DNA of 64,000 nucleotides from Comamonas piscis (GTDB taxonomy: Bacteria; Pseudomonadota; Gammaproteobacteria; Burkholderiales; Burkholderiaceae_C). The stretch covers positions 4,650,001-4,714,000 of the forward strand of contig NZ_CP058554.1 of the NCBI RefSeq assembly GCF_014109725.1, read 5' to 3'. Each line of letters begins with the position of its first letter. The stretch's first letter is position 1. The notes below the pieces were generated by a model, which ran no database searches, was not told where the DNA came from, and saw only the letters and a program-made list of their open reading frames with translations. The position numbers and the translations under genes were made by a program. Below are positions 7,833-16,005 of the stretch, piece after piece.

Positions 7833-9149
7833 ATGCACTTCAAGCGTTTGGTCATCGCTGCCGGTATCGCAGCCACTACCAGCCTGTCCGCCCATGCCGT
7901 CACCGAGATCCAATGGTGGCACTCCATGACCGCCGTGAACAACGAATGGGTCAATGACCTGGCCAAGGAGTTCAACGACAGCCAGAAGGAATACAAGGTT
8001 GTGCCCACCTTCAAGGGTGTGTACGACGAATCGATGACGGCAGCGATTGCAGCCTTCCGCTCGGGCAATGCACCGCACATTCTGCAAGTGTTTGAAGTGG
8101 GCACCGCCACGATGATGGCCTCCAAGGGCGCAACCGTGCCGGTCGGCAAGGTAATGTCGGATGCCGGCGTGTCCTTCGACCCCAAGGCCTACATCCCTGC
8201 AGTGGCGGGCTACTACACGGCACCTAACGGCCAGATGCTGAGCTTCCCGTTCAACAGCTCGACCACCATCTTCTATTACAACAAGGACGCCTTCAAAAAG
8301 GCTGGTCTGGACGCTGAAAAGGCGCCTACCACCTGGCCTGAAGTGTTCGCTGCTGCCAAGAAGCTCAAGGAAAGCGGCCACAGCTGCCCGATGACCCTGG
8401 CATGGCAAGGCTGGACCCAGCTGGAGTCCTTCTCCACCTGGCACAACGTTGAGTTCGCGAGCGAGCAAAACGGCCTGTCCGCAAACGGCTACAAGGCCCG
8501 CCTGAAGCTCAATTCGCCGCTGCACGTCAAGCACATCGACAACCTGGCCGCTGCGGCCAAGGCTGGTGAGTTTGTCTACAAGGGCCGTGCTTCCACCGCC
8601 CAGGCTTCGTTCACCGCCGGTGAATGCGCGATGATCCAGACCTCGTCCGGTTTCTACGGCGATGTGGCCAAGAACGCCAAGTTCGCCTACGGCCTGGCAC
8701 CTCTGCCTTACTACCCTGATGTGAAGGGCGCACCGCAGAACACCGTGATCGGTGGCGCATCGCTGTGGGTGATGTCGGGCAAGAAGGCCGAAGAATACAA
8801 GGGCGTGGCCAAGTTCTTCGAATTCCTGTCGCAAACCAAGGTGCAGGCCGCTTCGCACCAGCGCACCGGCTACCTGCCTGTGACGATGGCTGCTTATGAC
8901 CTGACCGAGAAGTCCGGCTTCTACCAAAAGAACCCTGGCACCGACACCGCCGTGACGCAGATGATCCGCAAGGTCACCGACAACTCGCGTGGTATCCGCC
9001 TGGGCAACTACGTACAGATCCGCACCATCGAGGACGAAGAACTCGAACAGGTCTGGGCTGGCAAGAAGACTGGCAAGGAAGCCCTGGACTCCATCGTGAG
9101 CCGCGGCAACGAACTGCTGGCCCGCTTCGAGAAGTCGTACAAGCCTTAA
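7833..9149 (+). CDS. ugpB: Glycerol-3-phosphate ABC transporter, periplasmic binding protein UgpB
   Basis: A 438-residue solute-binding protein, the same length as E. coli UgpB. The signal peptide MHFKRLVIAAGIAATTSLSA… ends near SAHA, followed by VTEIQWWHSM typical of UgpB. Conserved features include SFPFNSSTTIFYYNKDAF and TWPEVFAAAKKLK. It binds sn-glycerol-3-phosphate and glycerophosphodiesters in the periplasm and delivers them to UgpAE. It is the first gene of ugpBAECQ, with a clear AGGAG site six bases before the ATG. A hairpin and T-tract just after it probably lowers transcription of the later genes relative to this highly needed binding protein. Confidence 0.95.
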   Translation: MHFKRLVIAAGIAATTSLSAHAVTEIQWWHSMTAVNNEWVNDLAKEFNDSQKEYKVVPTFKGVYDESMTAAIAAFRSGNAPHILQVFEVGTATMMASKGATVPVGKVMSDAGVSFDPKAYIPAVAGYYTAPNGQMLSFPFNSSTTIFYYNKDAFKKAGLDAEKAPTTWPEVFAAAKKLKESGHSCPMTLAWQGWTQLESFSTWHNVEFASEQNGLSANGYKARLKLNSPLHVKHIDNLAAAAKAGEFVYKGRASTAQASFTAGECAMIQTSSGFYGDVAKNAKFAYGLAPLPYYPDVKGAPQNTVIGGASLWVMSGKKAEEYKGVAKFFEFLSQTKVQAASHQRTGYLPVTMAAYDLTEKSGFYQKNPGTDTAVTQMIRKVTDNSRGIRLGNYVQIRTIEDEELEQVWAGKKTGKEALDSIVSRGNELLARFEKSYKP

Positions 9150-9208
9150 TCCCCTCATCACTTGCGCCGCCCTGCACGCGTGGGGTGGCGCGGTTGATGA
9201 ACCATCGC

Positions 9209-9247
9209 CCGGTGGCTGCCTGCAGCCCCGGCGGTTTTTTTGTTTTT
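9209..9247 (+). terminator. Hairpin with T-tract between ugpB and ugpA
   Basis: CCGGTGGCTGC (9209-9219) pairs with GCAGCCCCGG (9222-9231) with one mismatch and a two-base loop. Seven T residues follow at 9235-9241 and five more at 9243-9247. Because ugpA starts at 9258 it is likely a partial terminator within the operon. Confidence 0.7.
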
Positions 9248-9257
9248 GAGCCCCATC

Positions 9258-10139
9258 ATGGAAAAACGCGTACTTTTCCGCTCTAAATGGCTGCCCTGGG
9301 TGTTGATTGCACCTCAGTTACTGGTCATTGGCATTTTCTTTTTCTGGCCTGCTGGCCAGGCTGTGCTGCAGTCTTTCCAGATGGAAGACGCTTTCGGCAT
9401 GAGCACCGAATGGGTGGGGCTGGATAACTTCCGCAACCTGTTCGCCGATCCCACTTACCTGAATTCTTTCAAGCGCACCGCCATGTTCTCGGTGCTGGTT
9501 GCCGGCGCTGGCATTGCCATCTCGCTGGTGCTGGCCATTTTTGCCGACCGCATCGTGCGCTTTGCGATGGTCTACAAGACCTTGCTGATCGTCCCCTACG
9601 CTGTGGCGCCTGTTATTGCCGGCGTGCTGTGGGTGTTCCTGTTCTCGCCGTCCATCGGCGTGGTCACCTACTACCTGGGCAAGCTGGGCTACAACTGGAA
9701 CCACATGATGAATGACAACCAGGCGATGGCGCTGATTGTCATGGCCTCGGTGTGGAAGCAGATCTCCTATAACTTCCTGTTCTTCCTGGCGGGCCTGCAG
9801 TCCATCCCCAAGGCACTGATCGAGGCGGCGTCCATCGATGGTGCCAGCCCATGGCGCCGGTTCTGGAACATCCAGCTGCCGCTGCTGTCGCCCACCACCT
9901 TCTTCCTGCTGGTGATCAACATCGTGTACGCGTTTTTCGACACCTTCGGCATCATCGATGCAGCAACGCAAGGCGGCCCTGGCCAATCGACCTCGATCCT
10001 CGTCTACAAGGTGTACCAAGACGGCTTCAAGGCGCTGGATCTGGGCGGCTCCGCAGCACAGTCGGTGATTCTGATGCTGATCGTCATTGTGCTGACCGTG
10101 GTTCAGTTCCGCTATGTTGAAAAGAAAGTGCAGTACTGA
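9258..10139 (+). CDS. ugpA: Glycerol-3-phosphate ABC transporter permease UgpA
   Basis: A 293-residue inner-membrane permease (E. coli 295). The ATG at 9258 (MEKRVLFRSKWLPW) is preferred over a TTG at 9240 that lies inside the T-tract of the preceding hairpin. About six membrane segments are visible, beginning LPWVLIAPQLLVIGIFFFWP. The EAA loop that contacts the ATPase is ALIEAASIDGASPWRRFWNI (about 196-215). It forms a heterodimer with UgpE. Its stop is two bases from the start of ugpE, so the two are probably translationally coupled. Confidence 0.95.
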   Translation: MEKRVLFRSKWLPWVLIAPQLLVIGIFFFWPAGQAVLQSFQMEDAFGMSTEWVGLDNFRNLFADPTYLNSFKRTAMFSVLVAGAGIAISLVLAIFADRIVRFAMVYKTLLIVPYAVAPVIAGVLWVFLFSPSIGVVTYYLGKLGYNWNHMMNDNQAMALIVMASVWKQISYNFLFFLAGLQSIPKALIEAASIDGASPWRRFWNIQLPLLSPTTFFLLVINIVYAFFDTFGIIDAATQGGPGQSTSILVYKVYQDGFKALDLGGSAAQSVILMLIVIVLTVVQFRYVEKKVQY

Positions 10140-10141
10140 TC

Positions 10142-10990
10142 ATGGTTGACCGCAATCCCTGGCTCAATTTCTTCTCGCACGCCGTGCTGGTGCTCGGCGT
10201 GGCGATTGTGGCCTTCCCGCTGTACCTGGCCTTTATCGCATCGACCCACACGGCGGACGCCATCGTGCAATCGCCCATGCCTCTGCTGCCGGGCGCCCAC
10301 CTCTGGGAAAACTACCAGGCCGCGCTGTTTGGCTCCGGCAAGCTGGGCTCCAACACCAACGTCATGCACATGATGTGGGTCAGCTTCTGGGTGGCGATGA
10401 TCATCACCGTCGGCAAGATCGCGATCTCGCTGCTGTCTGCTTTTGCCATCGTCTACTTCCGCTTTCCCTTCAAGATGTTCTGCTTCTGGGCGATTTTCCT
10501 CACCCTGATGCTGCCCGTTGAAGTGCGGATTCTGCCCACCTACAAAGTAGTGGCCGAGTTGGGCCTGCTCAACAGCTACGCTGGTTTGACCTTGCCGCTG
10601 ATCGCGTCGGCCACCGCCACCTTCCTGTTCCGCCAGTTCTTTCTGACGGTGCCCGATGAGCTGGTGGAAGCGGCACGTATCGACGGTGCCGGTGCGATGC
10701 GCTTTTTCAAGGACATCCTCGTGCCGCTGTCGCGCACCTCGATCGCAGCGCTGTTTGTGATCCAGTTCATCTACGGCTGGAACCAGTACCTCTGGCCGCT
10801 GCTGATGACCACCTCGGAAGACATGTACCCGGTGGTGATTGGTATCAAGCGCATGCTGGCGGGCGGCGAAGCCGCTGTGGACTGGAATATCGTGATGGCG
10901 ACCGCCATCCTGGCGATGCTGCCACCCACCCTGGTGGTGATGCTGATGCAAAAGTGGTTTGTCAAAGGTCTGGTGGATACCGAAAAGTAA
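10142..10990 (+). CDS. ugpE: Glycerol-3-phosphate ABC transporter permease UgpE
   Basis: A 282-residue inner-membrane permease, the usual length for UgpE (E. coli 281). The first membrane segment is FSHAVLVLGVAIVAFPLYLAF-like, and the EAA motif reads ELVEAARIDGAGAMRFFKDI. The ATG follows the ugpA stop after two bases. With UgpA it forms the channel for sn-glycerol-3-phosphate, driven by UgpC. Confidence 0.95.
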   Translation: MVDRNPWLNFFSHAVLVLGVAIVAFPLYLAFIASTHTADAIVQSPMPLLPGAHLWENYQAALFGSGKLGSNTNVMHMMWVSFWVAMIITVGKIAISLLSAFAIVYFRFPFKMFCFWAIFLTLMLPVEVRILPTYKVVAELGLLNSYAGLTLPLIASATATFLFRQFFLTVPDELVEAARIDGAGAMRFFKDILVPLSRTSIAALFVIQFIYGWNQYLWPLLMTTSEDMYPVVIGIKRMLAGGEAAVDWNIVMATAILAMLPPTLVVMLMQKWFVKGLVDTEK

Positions 10991-11044
10991 TCCCACACCA
11001 CCTTGTCCCTCCACCATCTTTGACCGATACAACGAAACCTTCTT

Positions 11045-12052
11045 ATGGCTTCCATCTCTCTCAAGAACATTGTCAAACGCTACGGTACCGGCAAGTCGGC
11101 CGTGCCCGTCATCCATGGCGTGAACGCCGAAATCAAGGACGGCGAATTCGTCGTGCTGGTCGGCCCCTCGGGCTGCGGCAAATCCACCCTGCTGCGCATG
11201 ATTGCCGGTCTGGAAGAAATCACCGGCGGCGACCTGATGATTGGCGACAAGATCGTCAACAACCTAGAGCCCGCCAAGCGCAACATCGCCATGGTGTTCC
11301 AGAACTACGCGCTCTACCCGCACATGAGCAACTACGAGAACATGGCCTATGGCCTGAAGCTCGCCAAGGTGCCACCGGACGAGATCAAGCGCCGGGTGGA
11401 CAAGGCTGCCAAGATTCTGGAACTGTCGCACCTGCTGGACCGCAAGCCGCGCCAGTTGTCCGGCGGCCAGCGCCAGCGCGTGGCCATGGGCCGCGCCATC
11501 GTGCGCCAGCCCCAGGTCTTCCTGTTTGACGAGCCGTTGTCCAACCTGGACGCCAAGCTGCGCGGCCAGACCCGTATCGAAATCCAGAAGCTGCACGCCG
11601 AGCTGGGCATCACCAGCCTGTTCGTAACCCATGACCAGGTCGAGGCCATGACCCTGGCCCAGCGCATGATCGTGATGAACGGCGGCAATGTCGAGCAGTT
11701 CGGCACGCCCGAAGAGGTCTACCACACGCCCGCGTCGACCTTTGTGGCCGGCTTTATCGGCTCTCCGCCGATGAACCTGCTGAAGAACGCTGCGAATGGC
11801 AAGGCCGGTCAGATTCTGGGCATCCGCCCCGAGCACATCGACCTGGTGGCCTCGGGCGGCTGGGAGTTCCAGGTGGAAACGGTGGAACTACTGGGTGCCG
11901 AGCGCCTGCTGTACGGCAAAGTCGGTGGCGAGCAAGTCACAGTGCGCGTGGAAGAAGGCGCAGCCTTCCCCAAGCCCGGTGAAGTGGCCCGCATCAGCGC
12001 CCGCGAAGACCGCCTGCACTGGTTCGATGCGGAAACCGGCAAGCGCCTCTAA
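11045..12052 (+). CDS. ugpC: Glycerol-3-phosphate ABC transporter ATPase UgpC
   Basis: A 335-residue ATPase of the MalK/UgpC group. Walker A GPSGCGKST is at 40-48, the Q-loop at about 86, signature LSGGQRQR at 138-145, Walker B VFLFDEP at about 158-164 and the switch His in FVTHDQVEA. The C-terminal TOBE/regulatory domain (from about 240) contains LGIRPEHIDL. E. coli UgpC has 356 residues, so the regulatory domain is slightly shorter here. It energises uptake through UgpAE and lies 54 bases after ugpE. Confidence 0.95.
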   Translation: MASISLKNIVKRYGTGKSAVPVIHGVNAEIKDGEFVVLVGPSGCGKSTLLRMIAGLEEITGGDLMIGDKIVNNLEPAKRNIAMVFQNYALYPHMSNYENMAYGLKLAKVPPDEIKRRVDKAAKILELSHLLDRKPRQLSGGQRQRVAMGRAIVRQPQVFLFDEPLSNLDAKLRGQTRIEIQKLHAELGITSLFVTHDQVEAMTLAQRMIVMNGGNVEQFGTPEEVYHTPASTFVAGFIGSPPMNLLKNAANGKAGQILGIRPEHIDLVASGGWEFQVETVELLGAERLLYGKVGGEQVTVRVEEGAAFPKPGEVARISAREDRLHWFDAETGKRL

Positions 12053-12118
12053 GCTGCAGCCAGGCGATGCGCACACCTGCCGCGCCTTGGCTCCTTCTGC
12101 CCTGAGCTTTTGATTACC

Positions 12119-12156
12119 AGCGCCCAAGTGCTCCACTTGCGGCGCTTTTCTTTTTT
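12119..12156 (+). terminator. Hairpin with T-tract between ugpC and ugpQ
   Basis: AGCGCCCAAGTG pairs with CACTTGCGGCGCT (one bulged base) around a CTC loop, followed by TTTCTTTTTT. It lies only 15 bases before ugpQ, so it may attenuate ugpQ or end part of the transcripts. Confidence 0.75.
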
Positions 12157-12171
12157 CGCACCGAGATAGAT

Positions 12172-12945
12172 ATGACGCTTTCCACCAACTGGCCCTATCC
12201 CCGCTGGGTGGCCCACCGTGGCGCTGGCAAACTGGCGCCCGAGAACACCATGAGCGCCTTCCGCCTGGGCGCTGCACACGGCTACCGCATGTTTGAGTGC
12301 GATGCCAAGCTCAGCCGCGATGGCGTGCTGTTTTTGATGCACGATGCGGACCTCAAGCGCACCACCAATGCCGAAGGCACCGGCAGCGATCTGAGCATGG
12401 GCGAGCTAGCCCAGCTCGACGCCGGCAGCTGGCATTCCCGCGCCCATGCGGGCGAGAACCTGCCCACCCTGGAAGCCCTGGCCCGCTGGTGCCTGGCCAA
12501 CCACCTTTTCCTTAATGTCGAGATCAAGCCCACGCCCGGCCAGGAGCTGGAGACCGGCCGTGCCAGCGGCGCGCTAATGAACCGCATCTGGCCGCAAACC
12601 GTCGTGCCGCCGCTCTTTACCTCGTTCAAGGCCGATTCACTGCGCGGCGCACGCGAAGTGGCGCCGCATATCCCACGCGGCCTGCTGGTGGACAAGCTGG
12701 CCGATGGCAGCGGCGAGGCCGAGCTGCAGCTGGCCTTGGAGCTGGACTGCCAGGCGCTGGTGCTGAACCATGCACTCTGGGATGCCGCCTTGGTGGCCAA
12801 GGTCCATGCCGCAGGCCTGCGCTGCAGCAGCTATACGGTCAACGACGAATGGGCCGCCCAGCGCCTGATCGACCTGGGCACCGACGGCATCATCACCGAC
12901 CGGGTGGACCTGTTCAGCCCGGCCCAGGATGGCCCGCTGCTGTAA
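12172..12945 (+). CDS. ugpQ: Cytoplasmic glycerophosphodiester phosphodiesterase UgpQ
   Basis: A 257-residue GDPD-family TIM-barrel enzyme that cleaves glycerophosphodiesters to sn-glycerol-3-phosphate and an alcohol. Catalytic features are visible: AHRG (His15, Arg16), PENT (Glu24), FECDAK (Glu42, Asp44) and MHD (His57), plus later VEIKP and the C-terminal DGIITDRVDL. There is no signal peptide, so it acts on substrate brought in by UgpBAEC. Length is close to E. coli UgpQ (247). It ends the operon, followed by a strong terminator. Confidence 0.93.
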   Translation: MTLSTNWPYPRWVAHRGAGKLAPENTMSAFRLGAAHGYRMFECDAKLSRDGVLFLMHDADLKRTTNAEGTGSDLSMGELAQLDAGSWHSRAHAGENLPTLEALARWCLANHLFLNVEIKPTPGQELETGRASGALMNRIWPQTVVPPLFTSFKADSLRGAREVAPHIPRGLLVDKLADGSGEAELQLALELDCQALVLNHALWDAALVAKVHAAGLRCSSYTVNDEWAAQRLIDLGTDGIITDRVDLFSPAQDGPLL

Positions 12946-12979
12946 AGCCATCGCAGCCATCACTGGCTGACCGCCAGAC

Positions 12980-13006
12980 AAAAGCCCGGCCATGCCGGGC
13001 TTTTTT
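12980..13006. terminator. Bidirectional terminator after ugpQ
   Basis: AAAGCCCGGC … GCCGGGCTTT with a short CAT loop, then a run of six T residues on the plus strand and A residues upstream. It separates ugpQ (plus) from the converging Bug gene (minus). Confidence 0.85.
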
Positions 13007-13020
13007 GCGCGCGATGCGCC

Positions 13021-13995
13021 TCAGTCCATCTTGGTGCCCGAGGCCTTCACCGCCTCGGCCCAGCGCGGCATTTCGCCGGTCAGGAACTGTTGGAAGGCCT
13101 CTGCACCAAGGAAGGCCGGGTCGGCGCCCTGCTCCACCATGCGCCCGCGCACATCGGGCATCTGCATCACCTGGCCAAAGGCGGCGCTGAGCTTGTCCAC
13201 CACCGCTTTGGGCGTACCAGCGGGCGCAAGAAAGCCATAGAAACCCACCACCTCAAAGCCCTGCAGCCCGCTTTCAATGGCCGTGGGCACCTCGGGCAGT
13301 GCCGGGTTGCGCTCCTTGCTGGTGACGGCCAGCGCACGCACCTTGCCCTGCTTGTGGTAAGCGGCGGCCTGCGGAATGCTCTCGGCCATGAACTGCACCT
13401 GGCCACCCACCAGATCGGTAAAGGCGGGGGCACTTCCCTTGTAAGGGATGTGCACCAGATCCAGACCGGTGGCGCTCTTGAACATCTCGGGCACCAGATG
13501 GCTGATGCCGCCATTGCCCGCCGAGCCAAAGTTGACCTTGCCCGGGTTGGCCTTGGCGTAGGAAATGAACTCCTGCAGATTCTTGGCTGGCACCTTGTTG
13601 TTGACCAGCAAGGCCAATGGCTGCATGGCCGTGCGCGCCACAGGGGTAAAATCCTTCAGCGTGCTGTAGGGCAGCTTGGGGTAGAGCGCAGGGTTGATCA
13701 CCATCACACCGGTGTTGGCCAGCATCAGGGTGTAGCCATCGGCCGGCGCCTTCATGACATCTTGCGCGCCCACCGCGCCACCAGCACCGGGCTTGTAGTC
13801 AACGATAATGGGCTGGCCGAGCACGCCCTGGAGTTTGTCGGTGAGCAGGCGGGCATGCTGGTCCAGCGGGCCGCCTGCGGGAAAGCCGATCACCACCCGC
13901 ACCGGCTTGGTAGGAAAAGGCTGCTGTGCCTGGGTGGCGGCGCTGAACGCCAACCCGGCGATGGCTGCCAGGCAGGCGTGTGCGATGTGCTTCAT
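13021..13995 (-). CDS. Bug/TctC-family tripartite tricarboxylate transporter substrate-binding protein
   Basis: A 324-residue periplasmic protein starting MKHIAHACLAAIAGLAFSAA with a cleavable signal peptide ending near ATQAQQ. The start at 13995 has AAGGAG nine bases upstream. Family hallmarks are FPTKPVRVVIGFPAGGPLD at the N-terminus, VGAQDVMKAPADGYTL, PYKGSAPAFTDLVGGQV and a C-terminal helix region. These proteins bind small carboxylates or aromatics, and Burkholderiales carry many orphan copies without adjacent membrane subunits, as here. The ligand cannot be inferred. Confidence 0.92.
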   Translation of the reverse strand: MKHIAHACLAAIAGLAFSAATQAQQPFPTKPVRVVIGFPAGGPLDQHARLLTDKLQGVLGQPIIVDYKPGAGGAVGAQDVMKAPADGYTLMLANTGVMVINPALYPKLPYSTLKDFTPVARTAMQPLALLVNNKVPAKNLQEFISYAKANPGKVNFGSAGNGGISHLVPEMFKSATGLDLVHIPYKGSAPAFTDLVGGQVQFMAESIPQAAAYHKQGKVRALAVTSKERNPALPEVPTAIESGLQGFEVVGFYGFLAPAGTPKAVVDKLSAAFGQVMQMPDVRGRMVEQGADPAFLGAEAFQQFLTGEMPRWAEAVKASGTKMD

Positions 13996-14132
13996 GTTGT
14001 GTCTCCTTGGGTTTGTTATCGGTAGAGAGGCAGGCAGTGCAAACGCCGCCTGCAAAACCCATCATGACCGGCACACCGCGCTTCTACAACCAGCGCCTGT
14101 CTCGCATTTTTTCCGAATTGACGTCGCTGTCT

Positions 14133-15569
14133 TCAGGCGGTAGCTGCCGCCTGGGCAGCGGGCGCGGCCTTGCGCCGCCACAACAGCCACAGCCAGCCCA
14201 GGCCTTGGACGGCCACCAGCAGCACCAGCATGTCCAGCGCCAGCTGCGCCGCCCACAGGTGCTTGCTCATGTCGCGCACCCCCTCGCCCAGCAGCACAAT
14301 GATGACCTGCGACACCACCAGCAGCCCCAGCAGCAGGCCGCCGACGGCCAGCGGGCGCAAGCGGCCAGCATGCGGGCTGCGGCTGGCCGCAAACAGCGCC
14401 AGCGCAGCCAGCAAAAACAGCGGCGCCAGCGGCGTCACGATGCGGTCGCGCCACTCGCTCATGCGCAAGAGCAGCGCCGTCACCGGCTGGACACCGCCCG
14501 CATGGCGCTGCAGATAGTAGTTACCGGGAAAGACATGGAAATACTGCACGGTGAAATGGCTGGGCAGTGCGAAGCGGGCCAGGCGCCACAGCGCTAGCGG
14601 GTAGTGCAGATAGGGCCGCAGCACATCGCCCTTGCCGAGTTTGGGTGTGACAGGGTAGCAGTCGCGCTTTGTGTGCTGCACCTGGGTGCCGCCGGGGCCG
14701 GAGAGCGCATTGCCCCAGGCATCCACCCCAATGCATTCACGCCGCTCGGCCGGCACCTGCAAGCCATCCATCTGCGCCGGGGTCAGCACCATGTACGAGC
14801 CCAGATAGACGCCGTGGTAGGCATTCAGCCCCGCGTTCTTGCCGATCAGCAAAGGCACGAGGCAAAGTATTTGCACGGCCAACAGCAGCTTGAGCAAGCC
14901 CTTGTCCGGCAGCACCCGCTGCCAACGGCTGCCCACCCACAGGCAGAGCAAAACCAGCAGCGGCCAATAAAAATACTGCACCTTGGCCAGGCCACACACC
15001 ACTGCCCCCAGGCCCAGGCACAACATGCGCAGCGCCCCGCGGGTGGTCAGCATGCCCAGCAGCAACAGGGGCAAGGCGATCAAACAGGCATATTCGGCAT
15101 AAAAGGACTGGGCCATGCCAATGTTGTGTGCCATAAAGAAGGTCACGAGCCAGGCCAGCGTGAACACCGCCCATCCCACTGCGCCGCGCTGCAAGGCTTG
15201 GGCGCATAGCCAGCCCAGCACCCCGGCATAGCCCAGCAGCAGCACTTTCGCGGCCAGGGCGGTACGCGACAAATCAAACACATGGCCGGGCAGAAAACGC
15301 TGCACCCAGCCGGCGAAGGTGAAGATATGCGAGGCCAGCTCCGGGTTGCCCGGCATGCGAAAGGCCCGCTCAGGCAGCGCCCAGTGCACACCGTCGCCCA
15401 AAGGCGTCAGGTAGAGATGGCCAACGACCCGCTGAAAATCATTGGTGTCGGCAAACAGCAAGGCCTGCGAGCCCCAGACCAGCGCCACCCCGACAACGGC
15501 CACGACCAAAAGGCAGATACAGAAAAGCCACCGGGAACGGTGGCCAGACAAAGTCAGTGTGGTGGTCAT
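14133..15569 (-). CDS. Unassigned polytopic membrane protein, glycosyltransferase-C-like
   Basis: A 478-residue protein with about ten hydrophobic segments. The first is at residues 15-37 (LFCICLLVVAVVGVALVWG). The first extracytoplasmic loop carries FADTNDFQRV, an acidic motif placed like the catalytic Asp of GT-C glycosyltransferases. A large hydrophilic stretch (about 265-330) has three Cys residues (REC, KRDC) and Tyr/Pro-rich sequence. The C-terminus ends in a basic WRRKAAPAAQ tail. I do not recognise a named family with confidence. GT-C enzymes use lipid-linked sugars on the periplasmic side, so a role in glycan or lipid decoration is a reasonable guess. The upstream gap is AT-rich, and a 92-residue membrane protein lies just upstream. 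Confidence 0.6.
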   Translation of the reverse strand: MTTTLTLSGHRSRWLFCICLLVVAVVGVALVWGSQALLFADTNDFQRVVGHLYLTPLGDGVHWALPERAFRMPGNPELASHIFTFAGWVQRFLPGHVFDLSRTALAAKVLLLGYAGVLGWLCAQALQRGAVGWAVFTLAWLVTFFMAHNIGMAQSFYAEYACLIALPLLLLGMLTTRGALRMLCLGLGAVVCGLAKVQYFYWPLLVLLCLWVGSRWQRVLPDKGLLKLLLAVQILCLVPLLIGKNAGLNAYHGVYLGSYMVLTPAQMDGLQVPAERRECIGVDAWGNALSGPGGTQVQHTKRDCYPVTPKLGKGDVLRPYLHYPLALWRLARFALPSHFTVQYFHVFPGNYYLQRHAGGVQPVTALLLRMSEWRDRIVTPLAPLFLLAALALFAASRSPHAGRLRPLAVGGLLLGLLVVSQVIIVLLGEGVRDMSKHLWAAQLALDMLVLLVAVQGLGWLWLLWRRKAAPAAQAAATA

Positions 15570-15636
15570 CCCACATTATGAATTAATTGTAAAGAAACGT
15601 ATAGCAACTGACCCAGAAATAAAGCCAGCCATCGCA

Positions 15637-15915
15637 TCAACGCCGCCAGCCCCCCAGCACCGCCCATTGGCTGCTGGCCAGCGCCAGCACCAAGAGCGCA
15701 TAGCCCAAGAGGCTGCCGTCGCGGCCCTGCCACAGCATCGCCACAAAAAGTGCGGCGCTGCCTACCAGAAAATGCAGCGCCAGCTGGCCATACCAGGGCA
15801 AAAGCGGCGCCGCCTTGCGCGCAAACAACCAGCGCGCCAACACCAGCAGCAACGCCAAAAAGGCGGCCGGGGCGCAGAAGTTCAGCAAATGCCAGAGGCT
15901 GGTGCTAGCGGTCAT
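15637..15915 (-). CDS. Small hypothetical membrane protein
   Basis: A 92-residue protein with about three hydrophobic helices (WHLLNFCAPAAFLALLLVLA, ALHFLVGSAALFVAMLW, LLGYALLVLALASSQWAV) and short basic loops. No family is recognised. It is 67 bases upstream of the 478-residue membrane protein in the same direction and may be its partner. High leucine/alanine content makes a chance open frame possible, but the helix pattern with a basic loop (ARWLFARKAAP) argues for a real protein. Confidence 0.55.
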   Translation of the reverse strand: MTASTSLWHLLNFCAPAAFLALLLVLARWLFARKAAPLLPWYGQLALHFLVGSAALFVAMLWQGRDGSLLGYALLVLALASSQWAVLGGWRR

Positions 15916-15992
15916 GGGGCGGTCATAGGACGGACAGGTTGATATAAGTCAAGCTGGTACTGATACGACAAGCAATGGATTTACAGAGATTT

Positions 15993-15998
15993 TATAAT
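15993..15998 (+). promoter_or_regulatory. -10 element of hemA promoter, possibly leaderless
   Basis: TATAAT at 15993-15998 lies eight bases before the A of the hemA ATG (16006). Transcription would be expected to start at or within two bases of the start codon. No Shine-Dalgarno is present between them, and no good -35 match is seen at 16-18 bases. Confidence 0.5.
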
Positions 15999-16005
15999 CG
16001 CCGGC

